The notes under the pieces: model-generated | Seen by the model: only the letters and a program-made list of their open reading frames with translations | Told to the model about the DNA's origin: nothing | Database searches by the model: none | Shown here: one piece after another, positions 1 through 6,525 of the stretch | Layout: each line of letters begins with the position of its first letter | Position numbering within the stretch: position 1 is the stretch's first letter | Assembly (NCBI GenBank): GCA_002394205.1 | Contig: DGTC01000026.1 | Location: forward strand, 1 to 8,204 | Direction of reading: 5' to 3' | DNA length: 8,204 bases | Source of the DNA: Lachnospira sp. UBA4346 | GTDB lineage: Bacteria > Bacillota > Clostridia > Lachnospirales > Lachnospiraceae | Translations under genes and position numbers: made by a program

Positions 1-353
1 TTGATGATTTCTTCTGTATCCTGAGTATCAAGGCAGATAGGAACTGCGTTTACATTACCGAATTCCTTGAAAAGAACAGCTTTACCTTCCATAACAGGCA
101 TAGCGGCATGTGCACCGATATTACCAAGACCAAGAACGGCACTTCCGTCTGAAACAACGGCAACTGTATTGGATTTGATTGTATATTTATAGGCTGCTTC
201 CTTGTCTTTCGCGATTACTTTACAAGGTTCAGCAACACCAGGTGTATAAGCGAGTGCTAAATCTTCGCGTGTTGCGATTTTCATTTTAGGTGTTGTTTCG
301 AATTTTCCATTCCATTCTTCATGTAATTGAAGTGCTTTCTCTGCATTTGTCAT
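1..353 (-). CDS. Malic enzyme, N-terminal part (C-terminus outside the window)
   Basis: Malic enzymes oxidatively decarboxylate malate to pyruvate with NAD or NADP in the cytoplasm. Only the first 117 codons are present; the gene runs off the left edge. I translated the minus strand from the ATG at 353-351. The N-terminal malic domain is clear: LALAYTPGVAEPC (residues 32-44, containing the catalytic-type Tyr36), VAVVSDGSAVLGLGNIG (64-80), and PVMEGKAVLFKEF (86-98, containing the probable catalytic Lys91). The start is supported by an AAAGGAAGG ribosome site at 372-364, ten bases upstream, and by a good promoter. The N-terminus fits the short bacterial form of roughly 400 residues. The NAD-binding domain is not visible, so cofactor preference and an exact gene name cannot be given. 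It is transcribed divergently from rho. Confidence 0.93.
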   Translation of the reverse strand, partial: MTNAEKALQLHEEWNGKFETTPKMKIATREDLALAYTPGVAEPCKVIAKDKEAAYKYTIKSNTVAVVSDGSAVLGLGNIGAHAAMPVMEGKAVLFKEFGNVNAVPICLDTQDTEEII

Positions 354-395
354 GAGGTAAATACCTTCCTTTCTGAAATAAAAATTTATTTATTA

Positions 396-424
396 ATCAT
401 ATCATAAATAGATGCATACGGCAA
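396..424 (-). promoter_or_regulatory. Promoter of the malic enzyme gene
   Basis: On the minus strand, TTGCCG (424-419), a 17-base spacer and TATGAT (401-396) form a near-consensus vegetative promoter. A TGA triplet directly before the -10 gives an extended -10. Transcription would start near 389, leaving a leader of about 36 bases before the ATG at 353. Confidence 0.75.
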
Positions 425-685
425 GAAAGGAAGTGCGAAGAAATTATTTTGCATTTTTCCGGAAAAAGGTATATACTAAAAGAGAATTCTTAAAATAAAG
501 TCTTATGGACGCAACGATCAGCGTCATATTCCGTAGAAGATACAACAAGAATAACAGTGAGACAGTAGTATAGCTGTACATAATATAATAGGATGTAGAA
601 ATGTAATTTTTGTGAAAAATATAACAATCCATAATTGCGTTGGGGTTGATATTGATTGAACGAAAAAAATTAAGTGAGATTCGTT
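425..685. other. Non-coding divergent spacer between the malic enzyme gene and rho
   Basis: I see no credible gene here; reading frames on the minus strand are low-complexity and lack ribosome sites. Apart from the palindrome at 454-467, it holds a small hairpin (left arm 505-512, right arm 521-527, seven pairs with one bulged G) and an isolated TATAAT at 584-589 without a good -35. The rest is AT-rich and featureless to my reading. Confidence 0.5.
454..467. promoter_or_regulatory. Perfect 14-bp palindrome upstream of the malic enzyme promoter
   Basis: TTTTTCCGGAAAAA is a perfect palindrome about 30 bases upstream of the malic enzyme -35 box. It could be an operator for an activator or repressor. 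It has no U-run placement that would suit a terminator of either neighbouring gene. The function is inferred from symmetry and position only. Confidence 0.3.
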
Positions 686-713
686 TTGACAGATATTGAA
701 TTTAACATATAAA
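686..713 (+). promoter_or_regulatory. Promoter of rho
   Basis: A consensus TTGACA (686-691) is followed, after 16 bases, by TATAAA (708-713). Transcription would start near 720, about 24 bases before the rho ATG. This also argues against the in-frame TTG codon at 696, which lies inside the promoter. Confidence 0.75.
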
Positions 714-731
714 AGTTTGAAGAAAGACAGA

Positions 732-738
732 GTGAGGA
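732..738 (+). promoter_or_regulatory. Ribosome binding site deciding the rho start
   Basis: GTGAGGA lies five bases before the ATG at 744. The alternative in-frame TTG at 696 has no comparable site. Confidence 0.7.
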
Positions 739-743
739 TAAGA

Positions 744-2207
744 ATGAGAGAAAAGTTAGAAACCTTGTCATTGGCAGTTTTAAAAGAGTTTGCAAAAGAT
801 AAACACATCAAAAATATTTCGACCATGCGAAAAAGTGAATTGATTGATGCATTGATTGCAGCAGACCAGCAGGAAAAACAAAGCGAACGCCCTGTAGAAG
901 AAAATAAAAAGCATCAGTCAAGAGAACGACAGATGCGTACATCACGAAAGGATATGGCTGAACAGGAAAAGAATACAAACCTAAATAAGGAAGAAGGAAT
1001 ACATGCATCACGTTCTGAACAGGGGGCATCAGATGATGCAAAGGGACAGAACCGATATGATAACAGACCGGACGTGCGTCAGGATGCAGAGCCGGCGGAC
1101 GGTATTTTAGAAGTGCTTCAGGAAGGGTACGGATTTATTCGTTGTGAAAATTTCCTGCCGGGAGAAAATGATGTATATGTTTCGCCGTCACAGATTCGCA
1201 GATTTAATTTAAAAACGGGAGATATTATCCACGGACCGAAACGTGTGAAGTCGCAGAATGAAAAGTTTTCAGCGCTGTTATATTTAGAATCTGTCAATGG
1301 AAAAGATCCGGTTTTGGCAGCAAAAAGACCGTCATTTGAGAGTTTGACACCAATTTTTCCAAATGAGAGAATCCATTTAGAAAAGAATACAAATACAGTA
1401 GCAATGCGTATGGTGGATTTAATTGCACCGATTGGAAAAGGTCAAAGAGGTATGATTGTATCTCAGCCAAAGTCAGGTAAGACAACATTGTTAAAGCAGG
1501 TAGCAAAAGCAGTGACGACCAATCACCCGGATATGCATCTGATGATTCTGTTAATTGATGAACGACCGGAAGAAGTTACGGATATGAAAGAATCCATTCA
1601 TGGAGAGAATGTGGAAGTGATTTATTCTACATTTGATGAATTACCAGAACGTCATAAACGTGTCTCAGAAATGGTTATTGAACGTGCAAAGCGTCTGGTA
1701 GAACAGGGAGAAGATGTTATTATTCTGCTAGACAGTATTACAAGGCTTGCAAGAGCATATAACCTGACGGTTCAGGCAAGTGGCCGTACATTGTCCGGCG
1801 GTCTTGATCCGGCGGCACTACATATGCCGAAGCGTTTCTTTGGTGCTGCCAGAAATATGAGAGAAGGCGGAAGTCTTACAATTCTTGCAACAGCACTTGT
1901 TGAGACAGGAAGTAAGATGGATGATGTCGTATTTGAAGAATTTAAGGGAACCGGTAATATGGAGCTGGTGCTTGACAGAAAGTTATCAGAACGCCGGGTA
2001 TTTCCGGCAATTGATGTAGCAAAGTCAAGTACAAGAAGAGAAGACTTGCTGCTGTCAAAAGAAGAACTGGCAGCAACGGATATTATGAGAAAAGCATTAA
2101 ATGGCTTAAAAACAGAAGAAGCGGCAGAACGTATTTTAGATTTATTCGTAAGAACCAAAAATAATCAGGAATTCGTCCAAACCGTAATTAAAAATCGTAA
2201 GGTATAA
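744..2207 (+). CDS. rho: Transcription termination factor Rho
   Basis: Rho is a hexameric RNA-dependent ATPase that loads on nascent RNA and stops transcription. In the 487-residue product, residues 1-40 are the helical Rho N-terminal domain. Residues 41-118 are a polar, charged linker. Residues 119-190 are the cold-shock-type RNA-binding domain (GYGFIRCENFLPGENDVYVS). The ATPase core follows, with Walker A QPKSGKTT (241-248), LLIDERPEEV with the catalytic-type Glu273, Walker B VIILLD (325-330), and the R-loop region EEFKGTGNMEL (398-408). The protein is about 70 residues longer than E. coli Rho (419), almost all of it in the linker. I chose the ATG at 744 over the in-frame TTG at 696, which lies inside the promoter. 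No terminator is evident after the stop, so some transcription may enter rpmE. The identification is certain; the linker function is unknown. Confidence 0.98.
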   Translation: MREKLETLSLAVLKEFAKDKHIKNISTMRKSELIDALIAADQQEKQSERPVEENKKHQSRERQMRTSRKDMAEQEKNTNLNKEEGIHASRSEQGASDDAKGQNRYDNRPDVRQDAEPADGILEVLQEGYGFIRCENFLPGENDVYVSPSQIRRFNLKTGDIIHGPKRVKSQNEKFSALLYLESVNGKDPVLAAKRPSFESLTPIFPNERIHLEKNTNTVAMRMVDLIAPIGKGQRGMIVSQPKSGKTTLLKQVAKAVTTNHPDMHLMILLIDERPEEVTDMKESIHGENVEVIYSTFDELPERHKRVSEMVIERAKRLVEQGEDVIILLDSITRLARAYNLTVQASGRTLSGGLDPAALHMPKRFFGAARNMREGGSLTILATALVETGSKMDDVVFEEFKGTGNMELVLDRKLSERRVFPAIDVAKSSTRREDLLLSKEELAATDIMRKALNGLKTEEAAERILDLFVRTKNNQEFVQTVIKNRKV

Positions 2208-2265
2208 AGAGCGCAGAAAAAAGCAGGTTGTATTTACAAAAAATATAAAAAATCTAAAAATACCC

Positions 2266-2294
2266 TTGCACATATAGAATATGTATGATACAAT
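2266..2294 (+). promoter_or_regulatory. Promoter of rpmE
   Basis: TTGCAC (2266-2271), a 17-base spacer and TACAAT (2289-2294) form a strong vegetative promoter. TGA just before the -10 makes it an extended -10. The start of transcription would be near 2301, giving a leader of about 124 bases before rpmE. Confidence 0.8.
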
Positions 2295-2300
2295 ATGAAA

Positions 2301-2424
2301 GCTGTTTATCAAAGATATGGAAATTACTTTGCAGAGTAATTTCTACAAAGTAATACTTTATTAACGCGAGCAAAATGCATAAGCATATATGTCTCGTTTA
2401 GATTTTATTAAAGAGGTGAAAATC
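2301..2424 (+). promoter_or_regulatory. Structured 5' leader of rpmE, candidate L31 autoregulatory leader
   Basis: The leader contains a perfect 9-bp stem (2320-2328 with 2335-2343, loop TTGCAG). A mutually exclusive 9-bp pairing uses much of the same left arm (2323-2331 with 2346-2354). A third option pairs 2347-2351 with 2355-2359. Nearer the gene, AAC...GAG (2363-2370) can pair with CTCGTT (2393-2398), enclosing a small ATGC-ATAA-GCAT hairpin (2375-2386). Ribosomal protein operons often carry such leaders bound by their own product, and L31 leader candidates have been described in Firmicutes. Whether this one belongs to that class is inference. Confidence 0.45.
2412..2418 (+). promoter_or_regulatory. 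Ribosome binding site deciding the rpmE start
   Basis: AGAGGTG lies six bases before the ATG at 2425. The upstream in-frame ATG at 2389 has no such site, and its 12 extra residues are unlike L31. Confidence 0.8.
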
Positions 2425-2631
2425 ATGAGAGAAGGAATCCATCCAGAGTACTTTCAGGCAAAGGTTGTATGTAACTGTGGTAATGAATTCGTAACAGGTT
2501 CAACAAAGGAAGAAATCCACGTTGAAATTTGTTCAAAGTGCCATCCTTTCTACACAGGTCAGCAGAAAGCTACTTCAGCCCGCGGACGTATTGATAAGTT
2601 CAATAAGAAGTACGGTGTTAAGAACGACTAA
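2425..2631 (+). CDS. rpmE: 50S ribosomal protein L31, zinc-binding form
   Basis: L31 is a small protein of the large ribosomal subunit that contributes to the bridge between subunits. The 68-residue product has the usual family length and starts MREGIHPEY. Four cysteines, Cys16 and Cys18 (CNC) plus Cys36 and Cys39 (CSKC), mark the zinc-binding C+ type. The motif CHPFYTG (39-45) and the basic tail GRIDKFNKKYG are typical. The ATG at 2425 is preferred over the one at 2389 because of the strong ribosome site and family length. The gene has its own promoter and a structured leader, and a terminator follows. A cysteine-free, zinc-independent paralogue may exist elsewhere in the genome, as in many Firmicutes, but is not visible here. 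Confidence 0.97.
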   Translation: MREGIHPEYFQAKVVCNCGNEFVTGSTKEEIHVEICSKCHPFYTGQQKATSARGRIDKFNKKYGVKND

Positions 2632-2651
2632 TAGTAGTATTGATATCACAA

Positions 2652-2682
2652 GGTTGAGGTTGATGAGGCCTCAATCTTTTTT
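2652..2682 (+). terminator. Intrinsic terminator or attenuator after rpmE
   Basis: GGTTGAGG (2652-2659) pairs with CCTCAATC (2669-2676), eight pairs including one G-U, around a 9-base loop and followed by six T residues (2677-2682). Flanking A and T residues can extend the stem. It lies only 20 bases before the next gene with no room for a promoter in between, so partial readthrough is likely. Confidence 0.75.
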
Positions 2683-2702
2683 GCTTTATAGGAGAAAAAT
2701 AT

Positions 2703-4160
2703 ATGAAGACATCAGGGATAGGCGGACAGGCAGTTATTGAAGGCATTATGATGCGCAATAAAGATAAATATGCCATTGCAGTCCGTAAGCCGGACAGACA
2801 GATTGAGGTAACGGTAAAGGAACATGAATCATTTACTGACAAGCATGCATGGGCAAATTATCCGGTTATAAGAGGAATTGTACAGTTTGTAGAATCTTTG
2901 GTTACGGGAATTTCAGCTATTAATTATGCTGCATCATTTTATGATGAACCGGCAGAAGATGAGATGACAAAGGTAGATGAGGTAACAAAAAGCATTTTTA
3001 AGGATAAGACAGAATCAATTCTGATGGCAGTAACGATTCTGGTATCGTTCGCATTTGCAATTTGTTTATTTATGTTGCTGCCATATTATGCATCCAGATT
3101 GTTGACAAAATATATTGGCTCACAGTTTGTGATGAATCTGATAGAAGGTTGTATTCGTCTGATTGTATTTGTACTTTATATTCTGTTGATATCCTGTATG
3201 AGAGATATTAAACGAACGTATATGTATCATGGTGCAGAACATAAATGTATCAATTGTATTGAGCGAGGTGTGGTTCTGACACCGGAAAATGTGAAGAACA
3301 GTTCACGTTTTCATAAAAGATGTGGAACAAGTTTCCTATTTCTTGTTATATTTATTAGCATTATTTTCTTTATATTTATTCGTGTGGATAATACATTGTT
3401 ACAGATTGTGATTCGTGTATTATGTATACCGGTGATTGCGGGCGTTTCATATGAGGTCATTCGTTATGCCGGCAAATCAGAAGGAAAACTTGTGGATGTC
3501 ATTAGTGCACCAGGCGTGTGGTTACAGCATTTTACCACAAAGGAGCCGGATATGGATATGATTGAAGTAGCCATTCAGGCGGTAGAGGCAGTATTTGACT
3601 GGAAACAGTTCCTTGTAGAATATTATAAAGATTCAGAAAATCCGCTTGAGGAAATGGAAGAAAATGCGGCAAAGCTGGCATTTACAACAACACTCTTACA
3701 ATCAGAAGAAACGACTAGAACGATAGAGACTGCGCATCTAAAAGATGTTATTGCAAAATCTAAAAATGAAACGCAGGAAAGTACATCTGAACAATATATC
3801 CATAATACATTGGAGTCTGTATATGAGGCGAGTGATGAGTCAGAAAGTACACTCTATGATATTGAAGATGTGGATGAAGAAGATGTAAATGATGATGCAT
3901 TACCGGAAGGTTTTGAAATCATTGAAGATGATGATTCTTATGACAATACGTTTATTCATAAAGATAATGTCAACTATGCGGAATCAGAGAAGACATCAGA
4001 AATAAAAACATCAGAAGATGAGCCTGTGAAAGAGACGGAGACGGTATTAGAACAGGAATTAGAAGAAGCAGATGATGGTATAGAGTTTATGGAAGATATC
4101 GAGGAAGATGAGATTACCGGAGATGATATTCCATTGTTTAGAGAGCGGAAAGATAAATAG
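2703..4160 (+). CDS. DUF1385 family membrane protein with long acidic C-terminal extension
   Basis: The family (B. subtilis YqhQ is, to my recollection, a member) has no established reaction; it is often labelled a putative metal-dependent enzyme. The conserved core, residues 1-305, shows GGQAVIEGIMMR (7-18), YHGAEH (175-180), SRFHKRCGTSFLF (201-213), SYEVIR (249-254) and WLQHFTTKEPD (273-283). His176, Glu179, His180, His204 and Cys207 are candidate metal ligands. About four membrane segments are visible near 104-127, 147-165, 209-227 and 231-248. Residues 310-485 form a hydrophilic tail very rich in Asp and Glu, probably disordered, making the protein far longer than the roughly 300 residues usual for the family. 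AGGAG at 2690-2694 is a good ribosome site. The stop codon directly abuts the prmC ATG, which suggests translational coupling. The family call is firm; the function is unknown. Confidence 0.93.
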   Translation: MKTSGIGGQAVIEGIMMRNKDKYAIAVRKPDRQIEVTVKEHESFTDKHAWANYPVIRGIVQFVESLVTGISAINYAASFYDEPAEDEMTKVDEVTKSIFKDKTESILMAVTILVSFAFAICLFMLLPYYASRLLTKYIGSQFVMNLIEGCIRLIVFVLYILLISCMRDIKRTYMYHGAEHKCINCIERGVVLTPENVKNSSRFHKRCGTSFLFLVIFISIIFFIFIRVDNTLLQIVIRVLCIPVIAGVSYEVIRYAGKSEGKLVDVISAPGVWLQHFTTKEPDMDMIEVAIQAVEAVFDWKQFLVEYYKDSENPLEEMEENAAKLAFTTTLLQSEETTRTIETAHLKDVIAKSKNETQESTSEQYIHNTLESVYEASDESESTLYDIEDVDEEDVNDDALPEGFEIIEDDDSYDNTFIHKDNVNYAESEKTSEIKTSEDEPVKETETVLEQELEEADDGIEFMEDIEEDEITGDDIPLFRERKDK

Positions 4161-5018
4161 ATGATGACAATAGTACAAGCAGTACGTTTCGGTGCAAAAA
4201 TTTTACAGGAACACCAGATAGAGAATGCGCAAAATGACAGTTTTGCGCTGTTAGCAGCAGTCAATGGGATGAATCGTACATATTATTTTATGCATGGCGA
4301 GGATATTCTTACAGAAAAACAGGAACAATGCTTTCGTGAAAATATTAACAAAAGGGCAAAGCACATCCCACTTCAGCACATTTTAGGTGAGGCATACTTT
4401 TTTGGATATGCGTTTGAAGTGAATGAATCGGTGCTTGTTCCAAGACCGGATACGGAAGTGTTGGTAGAACAGGTACTTGCGCTTACAGATGAGCACAGTG
4501 ATGTGATTGATATGTGTACAGGTTCAGGATGCATTATTTTGTCACTTGCCCTGCAGGGGCATGTCCATCAAGGATATGGCGTAGATTATTCGAAAGATGC
4601 ATTGGCTGTTGCAGAGAGAAATAAGCGGAAGCATGGAATTGATTGTGTTTCTTTTATCGAGAGTGATGTGTTTACAAAGGTTGCCGCACAGATAGCATTT
4701 CCAGAGAAAAAAGCAGATGTGATTGTATCAAATCCGCCATATATCCGGACAGATGTGATTCAGACGTTGTCGGAAGAAGTTCGTTTACATGATCCGATGA
4801 TGGCATTAGATGGACATGCAGATGGATTGTTTTTTTATAAAAAGATTACAAAAGAGGCTGTACAATATCTGAGACGTGGAGGTTTCTTGTGTTATGAAAT
4901 CGGACATGATCAGGCAGAAGATGTCGTGAGAATCATGAAGGAGAACGGATATACGGATATTCGCGTGATTCAGGACTATGCAGGACTTGACAGAGTTGTA
5001 TTGGGTAGATTATTATAA
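4161..5018 (+). CDS. prmC: Release factor glutamine N5-methyltransferase PrmC
   Basis: PrmC (HemK) uses S-adenosylmethionine to methylate the glutamine of the GGQ motif in class I release factors, improving peptide release. The 285-residue product has the family's usual length. An N-terminal helical domain (1-80) ends in PLQHILGEAYFFG (70-82). The VPRPDTEVLVE signature (93-103), methyltransferase motif I DMCTGSGC (117-124) and the substrate-glutamine motif NPPYI (191-195) are all present. The start ATGATG directly follows the TAG of the upstream gene, and the ribosome site is only a weak purine stretch (4141-4152). Translation probably depends on coupling to the upstream gene; Met1 or Met2 could be used. 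Its substrate prfA lies 32 bases downstream. Confidence 0.97.
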   Translation: MMTIVQAVRFGAKILQEHQIENAQNDSFALLAAVNGMNRTYYFMHGEDILTEKQEQCFRENINKRAKHIPLQHILGEAYFFGYAFEVNESVLVPRPDTEVLVEQVLALTDEHSDVIDMCTGSGCIILSLALQGHVHQGYGVDYSKDALAVAERNKRKHGIDCVSFIESDVFTKVAAQIAFPEKKADVIVSNPPYIRTDVIQTLSEEVRLHDPMMALDGHADGLFFYKKITKEAVQYLRRGGFLCYEIGHDQAEDVVRIMKENGYTDIRVIQDYAGLDRVVLGRLL

Positions 5019-5050
5019 ATTGCGCGATAGTAGAAAGGAATGATAAATTT

Positions 5051-6133
5051 ATGGATATGTTTGATAGATTAGAAGATATTGTAAATCGTTATGAAGATAT
5101 TACAGCGGAATTGAGTAATCCGGATGTTGTAAATGATCAGGATCGTTTTAGAAAGCTGATGAAGGAACAGAATAATATTGCTCCGATTGTAACAGCATTT
5201 ACAGAATATAAAGATTGTAAGCAGAATGTAGAAGACAGTCTTGCGATGTTAGAGGAAGAAAGTGACGAAGAACTTCGTGATTTAGCAAAGGAAGAATTGT
5301 CAGAATCTAAGAAGAGAATTGAAGAATTAGAAGAACAGTTAAAGATTCTTCTTCTTCCAAAAGATCCAAATGATGATAAGGATATTGTTGTCGAGATTCG
5401 TGCAGGTGCAGGTGGAGATGAAGCAGCATTATTTGCAGCAGAATTGTTCCGTATGTATACACATTATGTAGAGTCTAAAGGCTGGAAGATTGAAGTTGTT
5501 AATGCAGAAGAAACAGGCATTGGCGGTATGAAGGAAGTTGAATTCATGGTAAAGGGACAGGGGGCATACTCTGTTTTGAAGTATGAAAGTGGTGTGCACC
5601 GTGTACAGAGAGTTCCTGAGACAGAATCCGGTGGACGAATTCATACATCAACAGCTTCTGTTGCTGTTATGCCGGAAGCAGAAGAAGTAGATATCGAAAT
5701 TAACGATAAGGATATCCGAATCGATGTTATGAGAGCTTCTGGAAATGGTGGACAGTGCGTTAATACAACAGATTCTGCGGTTCGTTTAACACATTATCCG
5801 ACAGGTATTGTAATTTATGCACAGACAGAGAAGTCTCAGATTCAGAATAAGGATAAAGCATTTGCATTATTACGTGCAAAGTTATATGACTTAGAATGTC
5901 AGAAGGCACATGATGCTGAAGCTGATGCAAGAAGAAGTCAGATTGGTACAGGTGACCGTTCAGAAAAAATCAGAACATATAACTTCCCACAGGGACGTGT
6001 AACAGATCACAGAATTGGTCTTACATTATATAAGTTAGACAAGATTATGAATGGTGATATTCAGGAAATCATTGATGCATGTATCGCAGCCGACCAGGCT
6101 GCCAAGTTAAGCCGCATGCAGGAAGAAGGCTAA
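5051..6133 (+). CDS. prfA: Peptide chain release factor 1 (RF1)
   Basis: RF1 recognises UAA and UAG stop codons and triggers hydrolysis of the peptidyl-tRNA. The 360-residue product has full family length. The N-terminal region (1-105) is helical and rich in Glu and Lys. RAGAGGDEAALF (117-128) opens the core. The stop-codon reading tripeptide is PET (189-191) within RVQRVPETESGGRIHTS, which distinguishes RF1 from RF2 (SPF). The catalytic GGQ is at 233-235 within SGNGGQCVNTTDSAVR. GDRSEKIRTYNFPQ (301-314) and VTDHRIGLTL are typical of the C-terminal part. The ribosome site AAAGGA (5034-5039) is 11 bases from this ATG, so Met1 is favoured over Met3. It is the last gene of the cluster, followed by a strong terminator. 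Confidence 0.98.
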   Translation: MDMFDRLEDIVNRYEDITAELSNPDVVNDQDRFRKLMKEQNNIAPIVTAFTEYKDCKQNVEDSLAMLEEESDEELRDLAKEELSESKKRIEELEEQLKILLLPKDPNDDKDIVVEIRAGAGGDEAALFAAELFRMYTHYVESKGWKIEVVNAEETGIGGMKEVEFMVKGQGAYSVLKYESGVHRVQRVPETESGGRIHTSTASVAVMPEAEEVDIEINDKDIRIDVMRASGNGGQCVNTTDSAVRLTHYPTGIVIYAQTEKSQIQNKDKAFALLRAKLYDLECQKAHDAEADARRSQIGTGDRSEKIRTYNFPQGRVTDHRIGLTLYKLDKIMNGDIQEIIDACIAADQAAKLSRMQEEG

Positions 6134-6195
6134 CCCCCTTGATTTTACTGGGTTTCTTGCAAAATATAGTTTGACTAAAATTGAATAAAATTTTG

Positions 6196-6236
6196 AAAAA
6201 GATGGTCATTGACAGCTTTGTCGACCATCTTTTTTT
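6196..6236 (+). terminator. Strong intrinsic terminator after prfA, possibly bidirectional
   Basis: GATGGTC (6201-6207) pairs perfectly with GACCATC (6223-6229). An inner GACA-GCTT-TGTC hairpin (6211-6222) is separated from the outer stem by three unpaired bases. Seven T residues follow (6230-6236), and five A residues precede the stem (6196-6200), so it could also stop transcription coming from the right. Confidence 0.9.
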
Positions 6237-6333
6237 GTTTCTCGGTTTTATCGACACACTGTCGTGCATTTGATTGAGGATATTGCCACATATGTTCACA
6301 GCATTAAATAGTTCTCTACAGTTATGCATTATT

Positions 6334-6483
6334 TCAACGCAAAGCAGGACGCATCGAGGCAGTAAACTTGGCAGTACCACAGCACACGCCATTACAGCAG
6401 GATTTTGTCTTATTATGCCTTATTCTATAAGAGCATCCGTTGTAGGCGAGTACAGTGCATCCTAGCCCAATCGGAGAAAGCAT
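6334..6483 (-). CDS. Possible 49-residue Cys-rich small protein (doubtful)
   Basis: On the minus strand an ATG at 6483 opens a 49-codon frame ending at a TGA (6336-6334). The product has six cysteines (9, 17, 29, 30, 34, 35), including SCCNGVCCG at 28-36, and a basic C-terminal end. I do not recognise a family. No Shine-Dalgarno or promoter is convincing upstream. The bidirectional terminator at 6196-6236 would lie downstream of it. The cysteine pattern could equally be accidental in a structured non-coding region. Confidence 0.18.
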   Translation of the reverse strand: MLSPIGLGCTVLAYNGCSYRIRHNKTKSCCNGVCCGTAKFTASMRPALR

Positions 6484-6494
6484 ATTGTATTAGT

Positions 6495-6525
6495 GGTCAG
6501 TTTCATGTAGAAACTGGCTTTTATT
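6495..6525 (+). terminator. Orphan intrinsic terminator in the spacer before hsdM
   Basis: GGTCAGTTTC (6495-6504) pairs with GAAACTGGCT (6510-6519), ten positions including two G-U pairs, with a 5-base loop, followed by TTTTATT (6519-6525). The T-rich tail is on the plus strand only. No gene on that strand lies directly upstream of it, since prfA already has its own terminator 260 bases earlier. Confidence 0.6.

Noticed and set aside
696..743. A 16-codon N-terminal extension of Rho from a TTG codon
   Set aside because: The TTG lies between the -35 and -10 boxes of the rho promoter, has no ribosome site, and the extra residues are unlike Rho; the ATG at 744 has a well-placed GTGAGGA.
444..826. 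Minus-strand hydrophobic frames upstream of and overlapping rho
   Set aside because: They are low-complexity translations of AT-rich DNA, lack ribosome sites, and one covers the rho promoter and rho N-terminus.
1772..2158. A 128-codon minus-strand frame inside rho
   Set aside because: It is the antisense shadow of the highly conserved Rho ATPase core; Ser-rich composition and no start signals.
2389..2424. A 12-codon N-terminal extension of L31 from an upstream ATG
   Set aside because: There is no ribosome site before it, and a strong one precedes the ATG at 2425; standard L31 starts at the latter. The stretch is part of the structured leader.
6069..6392. A minus-strand 107-codon frame overlapping the prfA end
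   Set aside because: It runs antisense through the end of prfA and through the prfA terminator stem, which a real gene would not be expected to do.
6274..6465. A plus-strand 63-codon frame in the prfA-hsdM spacer
   Set aside because: It starts with TTG without a ribosome site, has no recognisable domain, and overlaps several small hairpins. The composition looks like translated non-coding DNA.
6335..6475. A tRNA, tmRNA, SRP RNA, RNase P RNA or T-box in the spacer
   Set aside because: I looked for the T-loop, the tmRNA ends, the SRP tetraloop context, the RNase P GAGGAAAGTCC motif and the T-box TGGNACC sequence on both strands and found none.
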